DNA of 64,000 bases from Actibacterium sp. XHP0104 (GTDB lineage Bacteria > Pseudomonadota > Alphaproteobacteria > Rhodobacterales > Rhodobacteraceae): the NCBI RefSeq assembly GCF_025751515.1, contig NZ_JAOWLE010000001.1:558001-622000 (forward strand), written 5' to 3'. Positions 1 through 8,272 of the stretch are shown here, piece by piece. The translations under genes and the position numbers were made by a program. The number at the start of each line of letters is the position of its first letter. Positions within the stretch are counted from its first letter, which is position 1. A model generated the notes under the pieces. The model ran no database searches, was not told where the DNA came from, and saw only the letters and a program-made list of their open reading frames with translations.

Positions 1-1
1 T

Positions 2-154
2 TTTGCCGACCCGGATGCGGTGGCGGGCGCGGCCTATGACGGGGTGACATCGGCCTTGCGGGTGAATGAAAACATTCATGCACCGCTGCTATGCGTGACG
101 GATGTGTTCGACATTGCCTCGGGTGACCTTACACTGCCTGGCAAGATCAACTGA
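2..154 (+). CDS. C-terminal end of an unidentified gene (cut by window start)
   Basis: An open frame runs in from the window edge and stops at TGA 152-154, giving the last 50 residues of a protein that ends in LPGKIN. The frame has codon use like the neighbouring genes and is followed 45 bases later by the haem-protein gene on the same strand. I do not recognise the family from this fragment. There is no signal or membrane segment in it. It may form an operon with the next two genes. Confidence 0.6.
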   Translation, partial: FADPDAVAGAAYDGVTSALRVNENIHAPLLCVTDVFDIASGDLTLPGKIN

Positions 155-199
155 CCTTTCGCCGTGCCCACCGGGCACGGCCCTTTACCGGAGACTGAC

Positions 200-430
200 A
201 TGACCGACACCTGGCTGCCCACCCTGCGTACCGTAACCCCGCAAGAAGGCTATGAACTGGCCGTCAAGCTGTCTCGGGTTGCGGTGAAGATGACCCAGCC
301 CGACGCATCCGTGCGCGAGACCTTGCGCGCTGTCTATGAAAAGGATGCCGATGCGCTGATCGCGGTGTCGTCGGTCGTGGCGACGCATTTTCAGACCATC
401 GCCGCTGCGAATAATTATTGGAGGGATTGA
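200..430 (+). CDS. Hexameric tyrosine-coordinated haem protein (HTHP)
   Basis: A 76-residue protein closely resembling, from memory, the HTHP described in Silicibacter (Ruegeria) pomeroyi, which forms a hexameric ring binding one haem per subunit through a tyrosine and shows peroxidase and catalase activity. The conserved segment RAVYEKDADALIAV carries the likely haem ligand Tyr46 (Tyr45 without the initiator Met). The C-terminal stretch with THFQTIAAANNYW is also typical. ATG 200 is chosen because the protein then begins MTDTWLPTL as in the family. The earlier in-frame start at 164 would add 12 unrelated residues. The stop overlaps the next start by one base, so the two are translationally coupled. 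Confidence 0.88.
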   Translation: MTDTWLPTLRTVTPQEGYELAVKLSRVAVKMTQPDASVRETLRAVYEKDADALIAVSSVVATHFQTIAAANNYWRD

Positions 431-966
431 TGACCGCCACTCGCCCGGAACTGCCCGATTGGTCGGTGGATCAATGGTTCAATACGCTAGGGCCGCTGTC
501 TCTGGCGGATCTGCGCGGCAAGGTCGTGGTGATCGAGGCCTTTCAGATGCTGTGCCCCGGCTGCGTATCGCATGGGCTGCCGCTGGCGCAGCAGGTGCAT
601 GATGTCTTTTCCAAAGAGGATGTGGCCGTGATCGGTCTGCATACGGTGTTCGAGCATCACGCCGCGATGACGCCTGTGTCATTGCAGGCCTTCCTGCACG
701 AATATCGCATCACGTTTCCGGTGGGGGTGGATACGCCCGGCAAGGGCGATCTGCCCCTCACGATGGAGCGTTATGGCTTACGTGGCACGCCGTCGTTGCT
801 GGTGGTTGACCGGAACGGGGGGCTGGCGGCGCATCATTTCGGGCAGGTCAGCGCGTTGCGCCTGGGGGCCGAGATCGCGTCGGTGATCTGTGAGGCCCCG
901 CCGCAGGCCGCGTCGGCCACCGGAACGGGTGCCGCCGGATGCGACGAGGACGGCTGCGTCATCTGA
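430..966 (+). CDS. Thioredoxin-like (TlpA/AhpC-type redoxin) protein
   Basis: A 178-residue thioredoxin-fold protein with a CPGC redox motif (Cys42, Cys45), a cis-Pro region GTPSLLVVD near residue 122, and a cysteine-acid tail GCDEDGC (Cys171, Cys176) at the C-terminus. There is no signal peptide, so it is likely cytoplasmic. ATG 430 overlaps the TGA of the haem protein and is preceded by GGAGGG at 420-425. The pairing suggests a peroxide or thiol stress module in which the redoxin acts with the haem protein, but this is inference from position. The extra C-terminal Cys pair could be a metal site or a second redox pair. Confidence 0.8.
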   Translation: MTATRPELPDWSVDQWFNTLGPLSLADLRGKVVVIEAFQMLCPGCVSHGLPLAQQVHDVFSKEDVAVIGLHTVFEHHAAMTPVSLQAFLHEYRITFPVGVDTPGKGDLPLTMERYGLRGTPSLLVVDRNGGLAAHHFGQVSALRLGAEIASVICEAPPQAASATGTGAAGCDEDGCVI

Positions 967-1171
967 CGATCCGGGCGCGCCTGCCAAAGACGCCATGGCG
1001 CCCATTGGCATGATCCTGTCCTCTATTTTGCCGAAAGCCCCGGTTTATCGCCTGAATCTGCCCCTTTGGCGCGATCGCCACTTGCATCGGGGTGGTGCCA
1101 AAACTAGAAGGGCGACTGATTAATCCCGCCGCGGCCGGTACTGCGGCTCTTATGCTATGGATGAGGACGAA

Positions 1172-2506
1172 ATGCAGGTTACCGAAACCCTGAACGAAGG
1201 TCTGAAGCGCGGCTATCAGATCACCGTTGCCGCGGCCGAACTGGACGCCAAGGTGAATGAAAAGCTGACCGAGGCGCAGCCCGAAATCGAGATGAAGGGC
1301 TTTCGCAAGGGCAAGGTGCCGATGGCGCTGCTGAAAAAGCAGTTCGGCCAGCGTCTGCTGGGCGAAGCCATGCAGGAAGCCATCGACGGTGCGATGAACG
1401 AGCACTTTGAGAAATCGGGCGATCGTCCGGCGCTGCAGCCCGAAGTGAAAATGGAAGGCGGCGAAGACTGGAAAGAGGGCGACGACGTGGTTGTCTCGAT
1501 GACCTACGAAGCGCTGCCCGAGATCCCCGAGGTCGACCTGTCGGGCGTCAAGCTGGACAAGCTGGTGGTCAAGGCCGCCGATGCCGATATCCAGGAAGCC
1601 CTGGAAAACCTGGCCGGCACCGCCCAGAACTTTGCTGACCGCCGCAAGGGCAGCAAGGCCAAGGACGGCGATCAGGTCGTGATCGATTTCGTCGGCAAGG
1701 TCGACGGCGAGGCCTTTGATGGCGGCTCGGCCGAAGATTACCCGCTGGTTCTGGGTTCGAACAGCTTCATCCCCGGTTTCGAGGATCAGCTGGTCGGCGC
1801 CAAGGCCGGCGAAGAGGTTGAGGTCAAGGTGTCGTTCCCGGCCGAATACGGTGCAGAGAACCTGGCCGGCAAGGACGCCGTGTTCGAATGCACCGTCAAG
1901 GCGGTCAAGGAACCCAAGCCCGCCGAGATCGACGACGAGCTGGCCAAGCAGTTCGGCGCCGAGAGCCTGGACGCCCTGAAGGGCCAGGTTGCCGAGCGTC
2001 TGGAAGCCGAATTCGGCGGCGCCTCGCGCGCGGTCATGAAGCGTGCGCTGCTGGACGCGCTGGACGGCATGGTGTCGTTCGAGCTGCCCGCCACCCTGCT
2101 GGACGCCGAGGCCAAGCAGATCGCGCATCAGCTGTGGCACGAGGAAAACCCCGATGTGCACGATCATAACCACGGCGCGATCGAGCCCACCGACGAGCAC
2201 AACAAGCTGGCCGCCCGCCGCGTGCGCCTGGGCCTGCTGCTGGCCGAGATCGGCCGCAAGGCCGAGGTCGAGGTGTCGGATGCCGAGATGACCCAGGCGA
2301 TCCTGAACCAGGCTCGTCAGTATCCGGGCCAGGAACGCGCTTTCTTTGAGTTCGTCCAGCAGAACCAGCAGATGCAGCAGCAGCTGCGCGCGCCGCTGTT
2401 CGAAGACAAGGTTGTCGACCTGCTGTTCGCCCAGGCCGAAGTCAGCGAGAAAGAAGTCTCGAAAGACGACCTGCAGAAAGCGATCGATAAGCTGGAAGAA
2501 GAATAA
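1172..2506 (+). CDS. tig: Trigger factor, ribosome-associated chaperone
   Basis: A 444-residue trigger factor. The N-terminal ribosome-binding domain carries the GFRKGKVP signature near residue 44. A FKBP-type prolyl isomerase domain lies at about 155-245 ([23 protein letters not shown]). The helical chaperone C-domain follows. The length is normal for the family. ATG 1172 is chosen over the in-frame ATG 1157 because family members begin MQVTET and GAGGA lies just upstream. It binds near the ribosome exit tunnel and helps nascent chains fold. A terminator follows directly, so it is probably monocistronic. Confidence 0.97.
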   Translation: MQVTETLNEGLKRGYQITVAAAELDAKVNEKLTEAQPEIEMKGFRKGKVPMALLKKQFGQRLLGEAMQEAIDGAMNEHFEKSGDRPALQPEVKMEGGEDWKEGDDVVVSMTYEALPEIPEVDLSGVKLDKLVVKAADADIQEALENLAGTAQNFADRRKGSKAKDGDQVVIDFVGKVDGEAFDGGSAEDYPLVLGSNSFIPGFEDQLVGAKAGEEVEVKVSFPAEYGAENLAGKDAVFECTVKAVKEPKPAEIDDELAKQFGAESLDALKGQVAERLEAEFGGASRAVMKRALLDALDGMVSFELPATLLDAEAKQIAHQLWHEENPDVHDHNHGAIEPTDEHNKLAARRVRLGLLLAEIGRKAEVEVSDAEMTQAILNQARQYPGQERAFFEFVQQNQQMQQQLRAPLFEDKVVDLLFAQAEVSEKEVSKDDLQKAIDKLEEE

Positions 2507-2530
2507 TCGGTTTCACATCGGACCGACGAA

Positions 2531-2554
2531 AAGCCGCCTTCGGGCGGCTTTTTT
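2531..2554 (+). terminator. Intrinsic terminator of tig
   Basis: Perfect 8-bp stem AAGCCGCC / GGCGGCTT with a TTCG tetraloop, followed by TTTTG. It lies 24 bases after the tig stop. Confidence 0.9.
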
Positions 2555-2648
2555 GTTTTCGAGGGCGCTGTTGCGTCGACTCGGGCAGGGGCGCAGGATG
2601 GCTGTGGCGCGCCGGCACGGGCCGCGCGCGCCAAGGGAGGATACTCAC

Positions 2649-3239
2649 ATGACTATCAACGGGATTGTGCGTATGAGTTTGGCTGTCTTTGTGGCCACGA
2701 GCCTGCCCGCACTGGCCGAGGATTACGACCTCGACTCCCTGCGAGCCGCCAACGAGAAATACATGGATGTCAATGTCGCGCTGGCCGAGGGGTACATTCC
2801 GGACCCGTCCGGCATGTGCGTAACGGCCGCGATGGAGGGCCTGCCGGCCGACTGGGGGGGCATGGGCATTCACTATCTGCGCCCCGACCTGTTGCAGCTG
2901 GCCCCGCCCGAGGGCCGCGTCGACGGCGGCAGCACCCATACCGATTTCATGCAGCCGGCGATCCTGCTTTACGAGCCGCAGGCCGATGGGTCGATGGAAC
3001 TGGTCGGGATCGAGAACCTGGTGTTCGAAGCCGCCTGGAAGGGGGCAGGGCATGACGGGCCGCCGATGCTGAACGGCCGGTCCTGGGATCACATGACCGA
3101 TGACCCCGCCACGCCCGGCGACGAGGCGCATGGGTTCATGCCGCATTTCGATCAGCATGTCTGGCTTTATCGTGACAACCCGGCGGGGACGCTGATGCCG
3201 TTCAACCCGAATGTCACCTGCGAGCATCACAAGGGCTGA
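2649..3239 (+). CDS. Secreted His-rich protein of unknown function
   Basis: A 196-residue protein with a clear Sec signal peptide (cleavage likely after ALA, about residue 24), so it should be periplasmic or exported. I do not recognise a named family. The mature part is rich in His and acidic residues, with the densest cluster near the C-terminus (HGFMPHFDQHVW, then CEHHKG). It has two Cys, one in GMCVTAA and one near the end. The pattern suggests metal binding, but that is inference. GGGAGG at 2635-2640 supports ATG 2649. It is convergent with the rpsF-rpsR-rplI operon. Confidence 0.75.
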   Translation: MTINGIVRMSLAVFVATSLPALAEDYDLDSLRAANEKYMDVNVALAEGYIPDPSGMCVTAAMEGLPADWGGMGIHYLRPDLLQLAPPEGRVDGGSTHTDFMQPAILLYEPQADGSMELVGIENLVFEAAWKGAGHDGPPMLNGRSWDHMTDDPATPGDEAHGFMPHFDQHVWLYRDNPAGTLMPFNPNVTCEHHKG

Positions 3240-3247
3240 CAAGAAAA

Positions 3248-3275
3248 ACGGGCCGCATCAGGTGATGCGGCCCGT
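3248..3275 (-). terminator. Terminator of the rpsF-rpsR-rplI operon
   Basis: 13-bp inverted repeat ACGGGCCGCATCA / TGATGCGGCCCGT. Read on the minus strand it is followed by a T-rich run (complement of 3241-3248). It may also slow plus-strand transcripts from the secreted-protein gene. Confidence 0.8.
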
Positions 3276-3299
3276 GTTGTCTTGCAGATCGGTTGACGA

Positions 3300-3890
3300 T
3301 CAGGCTTCCTCGTCGATGCCTTCGTCGTCCGAGGTGGCCGCACCGATTTCGTCGAACAGCTCGGCGATCTCGAATTCGGCTTCGGCCTCGGCCTCGGCAG
3401 CCAGTTCCTGGATCGATTTGCCCGAAGCTTGCAGCTGGGCCTCTTCGTCGGAACGGGCGACGTTGATCTGGATGGTCACCGCAACCTCGGGGTGCAGCGT
3501 GACGGTGAGGTCATGCAGGCCCAGTTCCTTGATCGGAGCGGTGAGCGAAACCTGTTTCTTGTCGACCGAGAAACCGGCGGCGGTTGCGGCCTCGGCGGCG
3601 TCACGCGGGGTGACCGAGCCGTAGAGCGCGCCCGAATCCGATGCCGAGCGAATCACGATGAACTGCTGGCCATCCAGCTTTTCACCCAGGGCGTCGGCCT
3701 CTTTCTTGGTTTCCAGGTTGCGGGCTTCCAGCTGGGCTTTCTGGGCTTCGAACGACGCGATGTTGGCGTTCGAGGCGCGCAGGGCCTTGCCTTGCGGCAG
3801 CAGGAAGTTGCGGGCGTAGCCGTCCTTGACGGCGACGACGTCGCCCATCTGACCCAGTTTGGCAACGCGTTCGAGAAGGATAACTTGCAT
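3300..3890 (-). CDS. rplI: 50S ribosomal protein L9
   Basis: A 196-residue L9. The N-terminal rRNA-binding domain ([13 protein letters not shown], then [14 protein letters not shown]) is joined by a long helix to the C-terminal domain ([15 protein letters not shown]). Compared with the roughly 149-residue enterobacterial protein it has a C-terminal extension of about 45 residues that is strongly acidic and Ala/Glu-rich, a form seen in alphaproteobacteria. It is the last gene of the S6-S18-L9 operon, 11 bases after rpsR, and is followed by a terminator. Confidence 0.97.
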   Translation of the reverse strand: MQVILLERVAKLGQMGDVVAVKDGYARNFLLPQGKALRASNANIASFEAQKAQLEARNLETKKEADALGEKLDGQQFIVIRSASDSGALYGSVTPRDAAEAATAAGFSVDKKQVSLTAPIKELGLHDLTVTLHPEVAVTIQINVARSDEEAQLQASGKSIQELAAEAEAEAEFEIAELFDEIGAATSDDEGIDEEA

Positions 3891-3901
3891 CAGGTCTCTC
3901 C

Positions 3902-4129
3902 TTACTTCACGGCGTAGGGCAGCAGGGCAAGGAAGCGGGCGCGTTTGATGGCACGGGCCAGTTCACGCTGCTTCTTGGCCGAGACGGCGGTGATGCGCGA
4001 CGGCACGATCTTGCCACGCTCGGAAATGTAGCGCTGCAGCAGGCGGGTGTCTTTGTAGTCGATCTTGGGCGAGTTCTCACCCGAGAAAGGGCACACCTTG
4101 CGGCGACGGAAAAACGGTTTAGCGGCCAT
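3902..4129 (-). CDS. rpsR: 30S ribosomal protein S18
   Basis: A 75-residue S18 with the family core [20 protein letters not shown] and a basic C-terminus ([21 protein letters not shown]). It binds with S6 on the platform of the 30S subunit. It lies between rpsF (28 bases away) and rplI (11 bases away) in the usual operon. The single Cys near residue 13 (RKVCPF) is not accompanied by a zinc site. Confidence 0.97.
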   Translation of the reverse strand: MAAKPFFRRRKVCPFSGENSPKIDYKDTRLLQRYISERGKIVPSRITAVSAKKQRELARAIKRARFLALLPYAVK

Positions 4130-4157
4130 ATCTTATGATCCTTTCCTAATGCTGCGC

Positions 4158-4511
4158 TTAGCGGCGTTCGCGGCGGTTGTCGCGCTCGTCGCGCTTTTGC
4201 ATCTGCACCGACGGGCCTTCGGCGTGCTCGTCGACCTTGATGGTCAGAACGCGCATCACGTCGTCATGCAGGCGCATCAGGCGTTCCATTTCCTGCACGG
4301 CGCCGGCGGGGGCGTCGGTGCGCAGGAAGGCATAGTGGCCCTTGCGGTTCTTGTTGATCTTGTAGGCCATCGTCTTGACGCCCCAGTATTCGCTGTCGAC
4401 GACTTTGCCGCCGTTGTCAGCCAGTACGGTGGAGAAATGTTCGACAAGGCTTTCGGCCTGCGCGTTGGAAAGGTCCTGACGCGAGATGAAGACATGCTCG
4501 TAAAGCGGCAT
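4158..4511 (-). CDS. rpsF: 30S ribosomal protein S6
   Basis: A 117-residue S6 starting MPLYEHVFISRQDLS, with the family motifs NKNRKGHYAFL and LMRLHDDVMRVL. The C-terminal tail is charged. The start at 4511 is chosen because GGAG lies 6 bases upstream and because family members start MPLYEH. An upstream in-frame ATG at 4532 would add seven unrelated residues. First gene of the operon. A good promoter lies about 110 bases upstream. Confidence 0.96.
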   Translation of the reverse strand: MPLYEHVFISRQDLSNAQAESLVEHFSTVLADNGGKVVDSEYWGVKTMAYKINKNRKGHYAFLRTDAPAGAVQEMERLMRLHDDVMRVLTIKVDEHAEGPSVQMQKRDERDNRRERR

Positions 4512-4619
4512 GTGTGCTCCAGTTCTGTTCACGGGCGCATTTCATAGAGTGGCTCGAACCTTCCGCTGCCACTCACGAGAGACTGCGCCGGGTTCAAGTC
4601 CTGCGCGGAAGGATGCGCC

Positions 4620-4647
4620 GTTATACATAGGGGGGCGTGTGATGCAA
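4620..4647 (-). promoter_or_regulatory. Sigma70-like promoter of rpsF operon
   Basis: On the minus strand: -35 TTGCAT (4647-4642), 16-bp spacer, -10 TATAAC (4625-4620). This leaves a leader of about 105 bases, long enough for ribosomal-protein feedback control, although I cannot show a binding site. Confidence 0.6.
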
Positions 4648-4707
4648 GGGGGCAGGGCGCGGTTTTCACCCTGTCCGGGCGTTTGGTGCCCTGGGGGTCC
4701 GGGGCCC

Positions 4708-4748
4708 ACAACCCTGCCGCGAAATGGGGCCGCGGTTGTCTTATTTTT
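4708..4748 (+). other. Inverted repeat followed by T-rich run
   Basis: ACAACC (4708-4713) pairs with GGTTGT (4734-4739), with further GC pairing possible inside, followed by CTTATTTTTAAC. It lies between the rpsF promoter and the membrane-protein gene. It could be a leader hairpin of the plus-strand gene or a weak terminator. Confidence 0.3.
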
Positions 4749-4796
4749 AACACTTTTGGCCAACAGGGTTAAGGAAACCAGTTGAGGAGAGGCGCC

Positions 4797-5435
4797 ATGA
4801 ACGCGCAATCGGATTTCAGCAACTTTGGTGCCTCGGGGGCCAAATCGTCGGGGCCTTGGGTTAGTTTGTGTGAGACGAACTGGGGCTATATCATCCGCTC
4901 CGATACGCAGTGGAGCAACCGCGCCGCGCTGATCGAGCGCGTTTGTGCGGCTGCGGGTCTGGCTTGCCTGACCGCAGCGGCGCTGCAATGGCTGTTCCCG
5001 CCGGCGGCGGCCGGGGTCAGCATGGACTCGACCGAATTCCGCATCATGTCCAGCATGGGTATGGCCATGCCGGCGCTGATGTTCCTGTGGATCTCGGATC
5101 GCGGCATGGGGCAGGAAATTCATGTCGACATTCACAAGGGCGAGCTGCGCCAGGGGGTTGTGAACCGCAAGGGCAAGTTCCGTCCGCAGCGCGTGGTGCC
5201 CTTTGCCGATGTGGCCAGCGCCTATATCAAGCGGGTCGAAGGTGCCGGCGATCTGTCGCAGCTCTTTGTGCGGATGCGCGATGGCAAGAAGGTGCTGCAC
5301 CTGGCATCTGGCCGCGAGAACACCCTGCGCCTGCTGCATCAGCGCCTGATCAACGAGATGAAACCCTCCGAGGCCGCCTCGGACGGGTGGGAGCTGGTGG
5401 GTCGTCGCCTGCTGCCGGCTGGCCGCACGGCTTGA
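4797..5435 (+). CDS. Uncharacterised two-helix membrane protein
   Basis: A 212-residue protein. An N-terminal cytoplasmic stretch of about 45 residues is followed by two hydrophobic segments (about 50-68 and 83-100) joined by a short loop. The soluble C-terminal half (about 105-212) is predicted beta-rich and basic and resembles a PH-like membrane-associated domain, for example HVDIHKGELRQGVVNRKGK. I do not recognise a named family. ATG 4797 has GAGGAGAGG at 4784-4792. It is divergent from the ribosomal operon and is followed by 210 bases without a clear gene. Confidence 0.75.
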   Translation: MNAQSDFSNFGASGAKSSGPWVSLCETNWGYIIRSDTQWSNRAALIERVCAAAGLACLTAAALQWLFPPAAAGVSMDSTEFRIMSSMGMAMPALMFLWISDRGMGQEIHVDIHKGELRQGVVNRKGKFRPQRVVPFADVASAYIKRVEGAGDLSQLFVRMRDGKKVLHLASGRENTLRLLHQRLINEMKPSEAASDGWELVGRRLLPAGRTA

Positions 5436-5645
5436 TCTGACAGACTGTACCGATTGTGTTTCCCTCGTGATTGCCTGCCCTGCCTGGCGGGGCGGGCAAT
5501 CCACGTGCTTACGTGTTGCGGTGAAGACTCAGGGATGGGCTAATCCCGAAATCTTGCAAATCGTGACGTGATCTTGTCGTCATCATCTATTAGTATGCAT
5601 CTTAGAGAGGTCGGTAAGGTCTCCGCAGATACCGAGGATGAGCAA

Positions 5646-5897
5646 ATGCACAGGAAAGCTGCCGCGTGGGCGAAGCGCTTTCTCTTCTCCGAAGACGGGG
5701 CAACCACCAGCGATTTTGTCGTTTTGGCTGCGGCAGTCGTGGGGCTGGGTTTCGCCATGGTCATGACCGTGTCGACCGGCGCCAGCCGCCAAGGCAGTTC
5801 GATCAGCCGCGAGCTGAGCGGGATCACCGTCGATGCCTTTGGCAAGCCGCGTGGCGAAGAGGCCACCAGCCTGGGCGGGAACTCGGGGTCGAACTAA
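5646..5897 (+). CDS. Small Flp-pilin-like membrane protein
   Basis: An 83-residue protein. A short basic N-terminus is followed by a SEDGATTSDFVVLAAAVVGL segment, which resembles the processing and transmembrane region of Flp/Fap-type pilins (D/E-GAT then a hydrophobic helix). The C-terminal 35 residues are polar and Gly/Ser-rich. There are no tad or cpa genes nearby, so it is a solitary pilin-like gene or simply a small membrane protein. ATG 5646 is chosen for GAGG at 5635-5638. In-frame ATGs further upstream (5595) are possible. Confidence 0.6.
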   Translation: MHRKAAAWAKRFLFSEDGATTSDFVVLAAAVVGLGFAMVMTVSTGASRQGSSISRELSGITVDAFGKPRGEEATSLGGNSGSN

Positions 5898-5953
5898 GAG
5901 CGCCTGCGCAGGGCCTCTGACGCGTGCGCCGGTTCGCCGGGCGCGCCTTTCTC

Positions 5954-5982
5954 TTGTGAATAAAGTTCCGACCCATTAGACC
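5954..5982 (+). promoter_or_regulatory. Possible fabD promoter
   Basis: TTGTGA (5954-5959), 17-bp spacer, TAGACC (5977-5982), 30 bases before the fabD start. Moderate match only. Confidence 0.35.
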
Positions 5983-6011
5983 CTTTGCCAAGAAACCAAT
6001 GAGAGGGCGGT

Positions 6012-6956
6012 ATGACGCGGGCATTTGTATTTCCGGGCCAGGGGGCACAGACGATCGGCATGGGCAAGGCGCTGGCCGAGGCCTATCCCGAAGCGAAAGC
6101 GGTTTTCGATGAGGTCGACGAGGCGCTGGGTGAAAGCCTGAGCAGCCTGATCTGGGAGGGAGAGCAGGACGCGCTGACCCTGACCCAGAACGCGCAGCCC
6201 GCGCTGATGGCGACCTCTCTTGCGGCGATGCGCGCGTTGCAGGCCGAGGGCGTGACGATCTCGGCCGCGGCCTATGTGGCGGGGCATTCGCTGGGCGAAT
6301 ACTCTGCCCTGGCCGCCTCTGGCGCGCTGAGCGTTGCCGATGCGGCGCGGCTCTTGCGCACCCGTGGTCTTGCGATGCAGCAGGCCGTTCCGGTCGGTGT
6401 CGGCGCCATGGCGGCCCTGCTGGGGCTGGATTTTGCCACCGCTGACACGCTTGCCCAACGGGCGGCGAAAGATACCCAGAAAGTGTGCCAGGCGGCCAAT
6501 GACAACGATCCTGCGCAGGTGGTGATCTCGGGTCATGCCGAGGCTGTGCAGCACGCGGTCGAGCTGGCGCGCGAAGCGGGCGCCAAGCGGGCGGTGATGC
6601 TGCCCGTGTCTGCCCCGTTCCATTGCAAGCTGATGGAACCCGCCGCCGCCGCCATGGCCGAGGCGCTGAGCCATGTGGATATCAATGAACCTGCCGTGCC
6701 GCTGGTCGCGAACGTGCTGGCGCATGATGTGGTTCAGCCGGACACGATCCGCTCGTTGCTGGTGGACCAGGTGACCGGTTCGGTGCGCTGGCGTGAATCG
6801 GTGGAATGGATGGTGCATCACGGTGTGACCGAGTTCTGGGAAATCGGGGCCGGCAAGGCGCTGTCGGGCATGATCCGGCGTATCGAGAAATCGTCGGCGA
6901 CCCGTGCCGTGGGCACGCCCGAAGAGGTCAAGGCCGCAGCGGAAAGCCTGGCCTGA
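6012..6956 (+). CDS. fabD: Malonyl-CoA:ACP transacylase
   Basis: A 314-residue FabD that loads malonate from CoA onto acyl carrier protein at the start of fatty acid synthesis. It has the FPGQGAQ N-terminal motif, the nucleophile Ser93 in GHSLGEY, the partner His near residue 201 in SAPFHCKLM, and the acid region QVTGSVRW near 255. Length is normal. It is followed 29 bases later by fabG and then by acpP and fabF, the standard order in this group. Confidence 0.97.
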   Translation: MTRAFVFPGQGAQTIGMGKALAEAYPEAKAVFDEVDEALGESLSSLIWEGEQDALTLTQNAQPALMATSLAAMRALQAEGVTISAAAYVAGHSLGEYSALAASGALSVADAARLLRTRGLAMQQAVPVGVGAMAALLGLDFATADTLAQRAAKDTQKVCQAANDNDPAQVVISGHAEAVQHAVELAREAGAKRAVMLPVSAPFHCKLMEPAAAAMAEALSHVDINEPAVPLVANVLAHDVVQPDTIRSLLVDQVTGSVRWRESVEWMVHHGVTEFWEIGAGKALSGMIRRIEKSSATRAVGTPEEVKAAAESLA

Positions 6957-6985
6957 GCCGGCACGACAATCGAGGAAAGACAAGA

Positions 6986-7723
6986 ATGTTCGATCTGACG
7001 GGAAAATGCGCGCTGGTGACCGGCGCGTCGGGTGGCATTGGCGGGGCGATCGCACGCGCGCTGCACGCGCAGGGCGCGACGGTGGGTCTGTCGGGCACGC
7101 GTGAGGCGCCCTTGCAGGCGCTGGCGGCCGAGCTGGGCGAGCGCGCCCATGTGCTGGTGTGCAACCTGGCCGATGACGAGGCGCTGGCCGGTCTGCCGAA
7201 ACAGGCGGCCGATGCGATGGGCGGGCTGGATATCCTGGTGAACAATGCCGGTATCACCCGCGACAACATCTTCATGCGCATGTCGGCCGAGGAATGGCAG
7301 CAGGTGCTGGATGTAAACCTGACCGCGCCGCAAAAGCTGTCGAAGGCCGTGATCCGCAGCATGATGAAGGCCCGCTGGGGCCGGATCATCAACATCACTT
7401 CGGTGGTGGGGCGCACGGGCAATGGCGGCCAGGCCAACTATGCCGCCGCCAAGGCCGGCCTGGTGGCCATGTCGAAATCGCTGGCGCAAGAGGTTGCCAG
7501 CCGCGGCATCACCGTCAACTGCGTGGCCCCCGGCTTTATCGCCACGGCCATGACGGACGAGCTGACCGACGATCAGAAATCCAAGATCCTGGGCGCGGTT
7601 CCGGCCGGGCGCATGGGTACCCCTGAAGAGATCGGCGCCGCCGTGGCCTATCTGGCCAGCGACGAGGCTGCCTATGTCACCGGGGCCACGCTGCACGTCA
7701 ATGGCGGCATGGATATGGTGTAA
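6986..7723 (+). CDS. fabG: 3-oxoacyl-ACP reductase
   Basis: A 245-residue short-chain dehydrogenase. It has the NADPH-binding TGASGGIG motif at 12-19, NNAG at 86-89, and the catalytic residues Ser139, Tyr152 and Lys156. It reduces 3-oxoacyl-ACP in the elongation cycle. The start at 6986 gives the usual MFDLTGK N-terminus and has GAGGAAAG upstream. Longer in-frame extension is open but overlaps fabD and is not conserved in character. Confidence 0.97.
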   Translation: MFDLTGKCALVTGASGGIGGAIARALHAQGATVGLSGTREAPLQALAAELGERAHVLVCNLADDEALAGLPKQAADAMGGLDILVNNAGITRDNIFMRMSAEEWQQVLDVNLTAPQKLSKAVIRSMMKARWGRIINITSVVGRTGNGGQANYAAAKAGLVAMSKSLAQEVASRGITVNCVAPGFIATAMTDELTDDQKSKILGAVPAGRMGTPEEIGAAVAYLASDEAAYVTGATLHVNGGMDMV

Positions 7724-7751
7724 ACCCGCGCAAGGCAGGTGCCGAAAGCGT

Positions 7752-7779
7752 TTGCCTTGTGTTTCCTTTGTGCTATAGC
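7752..7779 (+). promoter_or_regulatory. Sigma70-like promoter of acpP
   Basis: TTGCCT (7752-7757), 16-bp spacer, TATAGC (7774-7779). It gives acpP its own promoter and an untranslated leader of about 100 bases. Confidence 0.6.
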
Positions 7780-7883
7780 GGCGCAGATTTCGCCATTGGC
7801 GCATAGCGCCTGCTGGCAACGAGCGGTCCCATGGGGCCAAGTGAAAGAACTGGGCATATGCCCGCGACCTATGAGGAATTGAT

Positions 7884-8117
7884 ATGAGCGACATCGCAGA
7901 TCGCGTGAAAAAGATCGTTGTCGAGCACCTGAGCGTGGAAGAAGACAAGGTCACCGAGAACGCCTCTTTCATCGACGACCTGGGCGCTGACAGCCTGGAC
8001 ACCGTCGAACTGGTCATGGCCTTCGAGGAAGAATTCGGCATCGAGATCCCCGATGACGCCGCCGAGACCATCCAGACCTTTGGCGATGCGGTGAAGTTCA
8101 TCACCGAAGCTTCGTAA
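7884..8117 (+). CDS. acpP: Acyl carrier protein
   Basis: A 77-residue, very acidic ACP. Ser37 in [18 protein letters not shown] is the 4'-phosphopantetheine attachment site. It carries the growing acyl chain between the Fab enzymes. The high-level expression expected of ACP fits its own promoter upstream and the terminator directly after it. Confidence 0.98.
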   Translation: MSDIADRVKKIVVEHLSVEEDKVTENASFIDDLGADSLDTVELVMAFEEEFGIEIPDDAAETIQTFGDAVKFITEAS

Positions 8118-8141
8118 TCACACCCTTCGGGACAGTGATTG

Positions 8142-8175
8142 AACGGCGTCCTGAACGGGCGCCGTTTTCCTTTTG
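8142..8175 (+). terminator. Terminator after acpP
   Basis: Stem AACGGCG (8142-8148) / CGCCGTT (8160-8166) followed by TTCCTTTT. It separates acpP from fabF. Confidence 0.75.
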
Positions 8176-8211
8176 CAGGTGCGCGAATCCATGCCGGTTT
8201 GCGCGATGCTC

Positions 8212-8241
8212 TTGCCCCTGCGGATGAAAGCGCGGTATCAG
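8212..8241 (+). promoter_or_regulatory. Possible fabF promoter
   Basis: TTGCCC (8212-8217), 18-bp spacer, TATCAG (8236-8241), 31 bases before the fabF start and after the acpP terminator. Confidence 0.4.
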
Positions 8242-8272
8242 GGCGATAGATCAACCAAGAGGGTGTAAAGGC

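Noticed and set aside
959-2200. Long open frame on the minus strand opposite tig (413 residues), and similar long antisense frames opposite fabG, g15, guaA and others
   Set aside because: The frames mirror the codon bias of the GC-rich genes on the other strand, contain low-complexity Arg/His/Gly-rich protein, and have no ribosome sites. They are shadows.
4548-4615. tRNA-like T-loop motifs (GGTTCAAGTCC on plus, GGTTCGAGCC on minus) in the rpsF leader
   Set aside because: No D-arm, anticodon arm or acceptor pairing could be built around either motif, so this is not called a tRNA or tRNA remnant.
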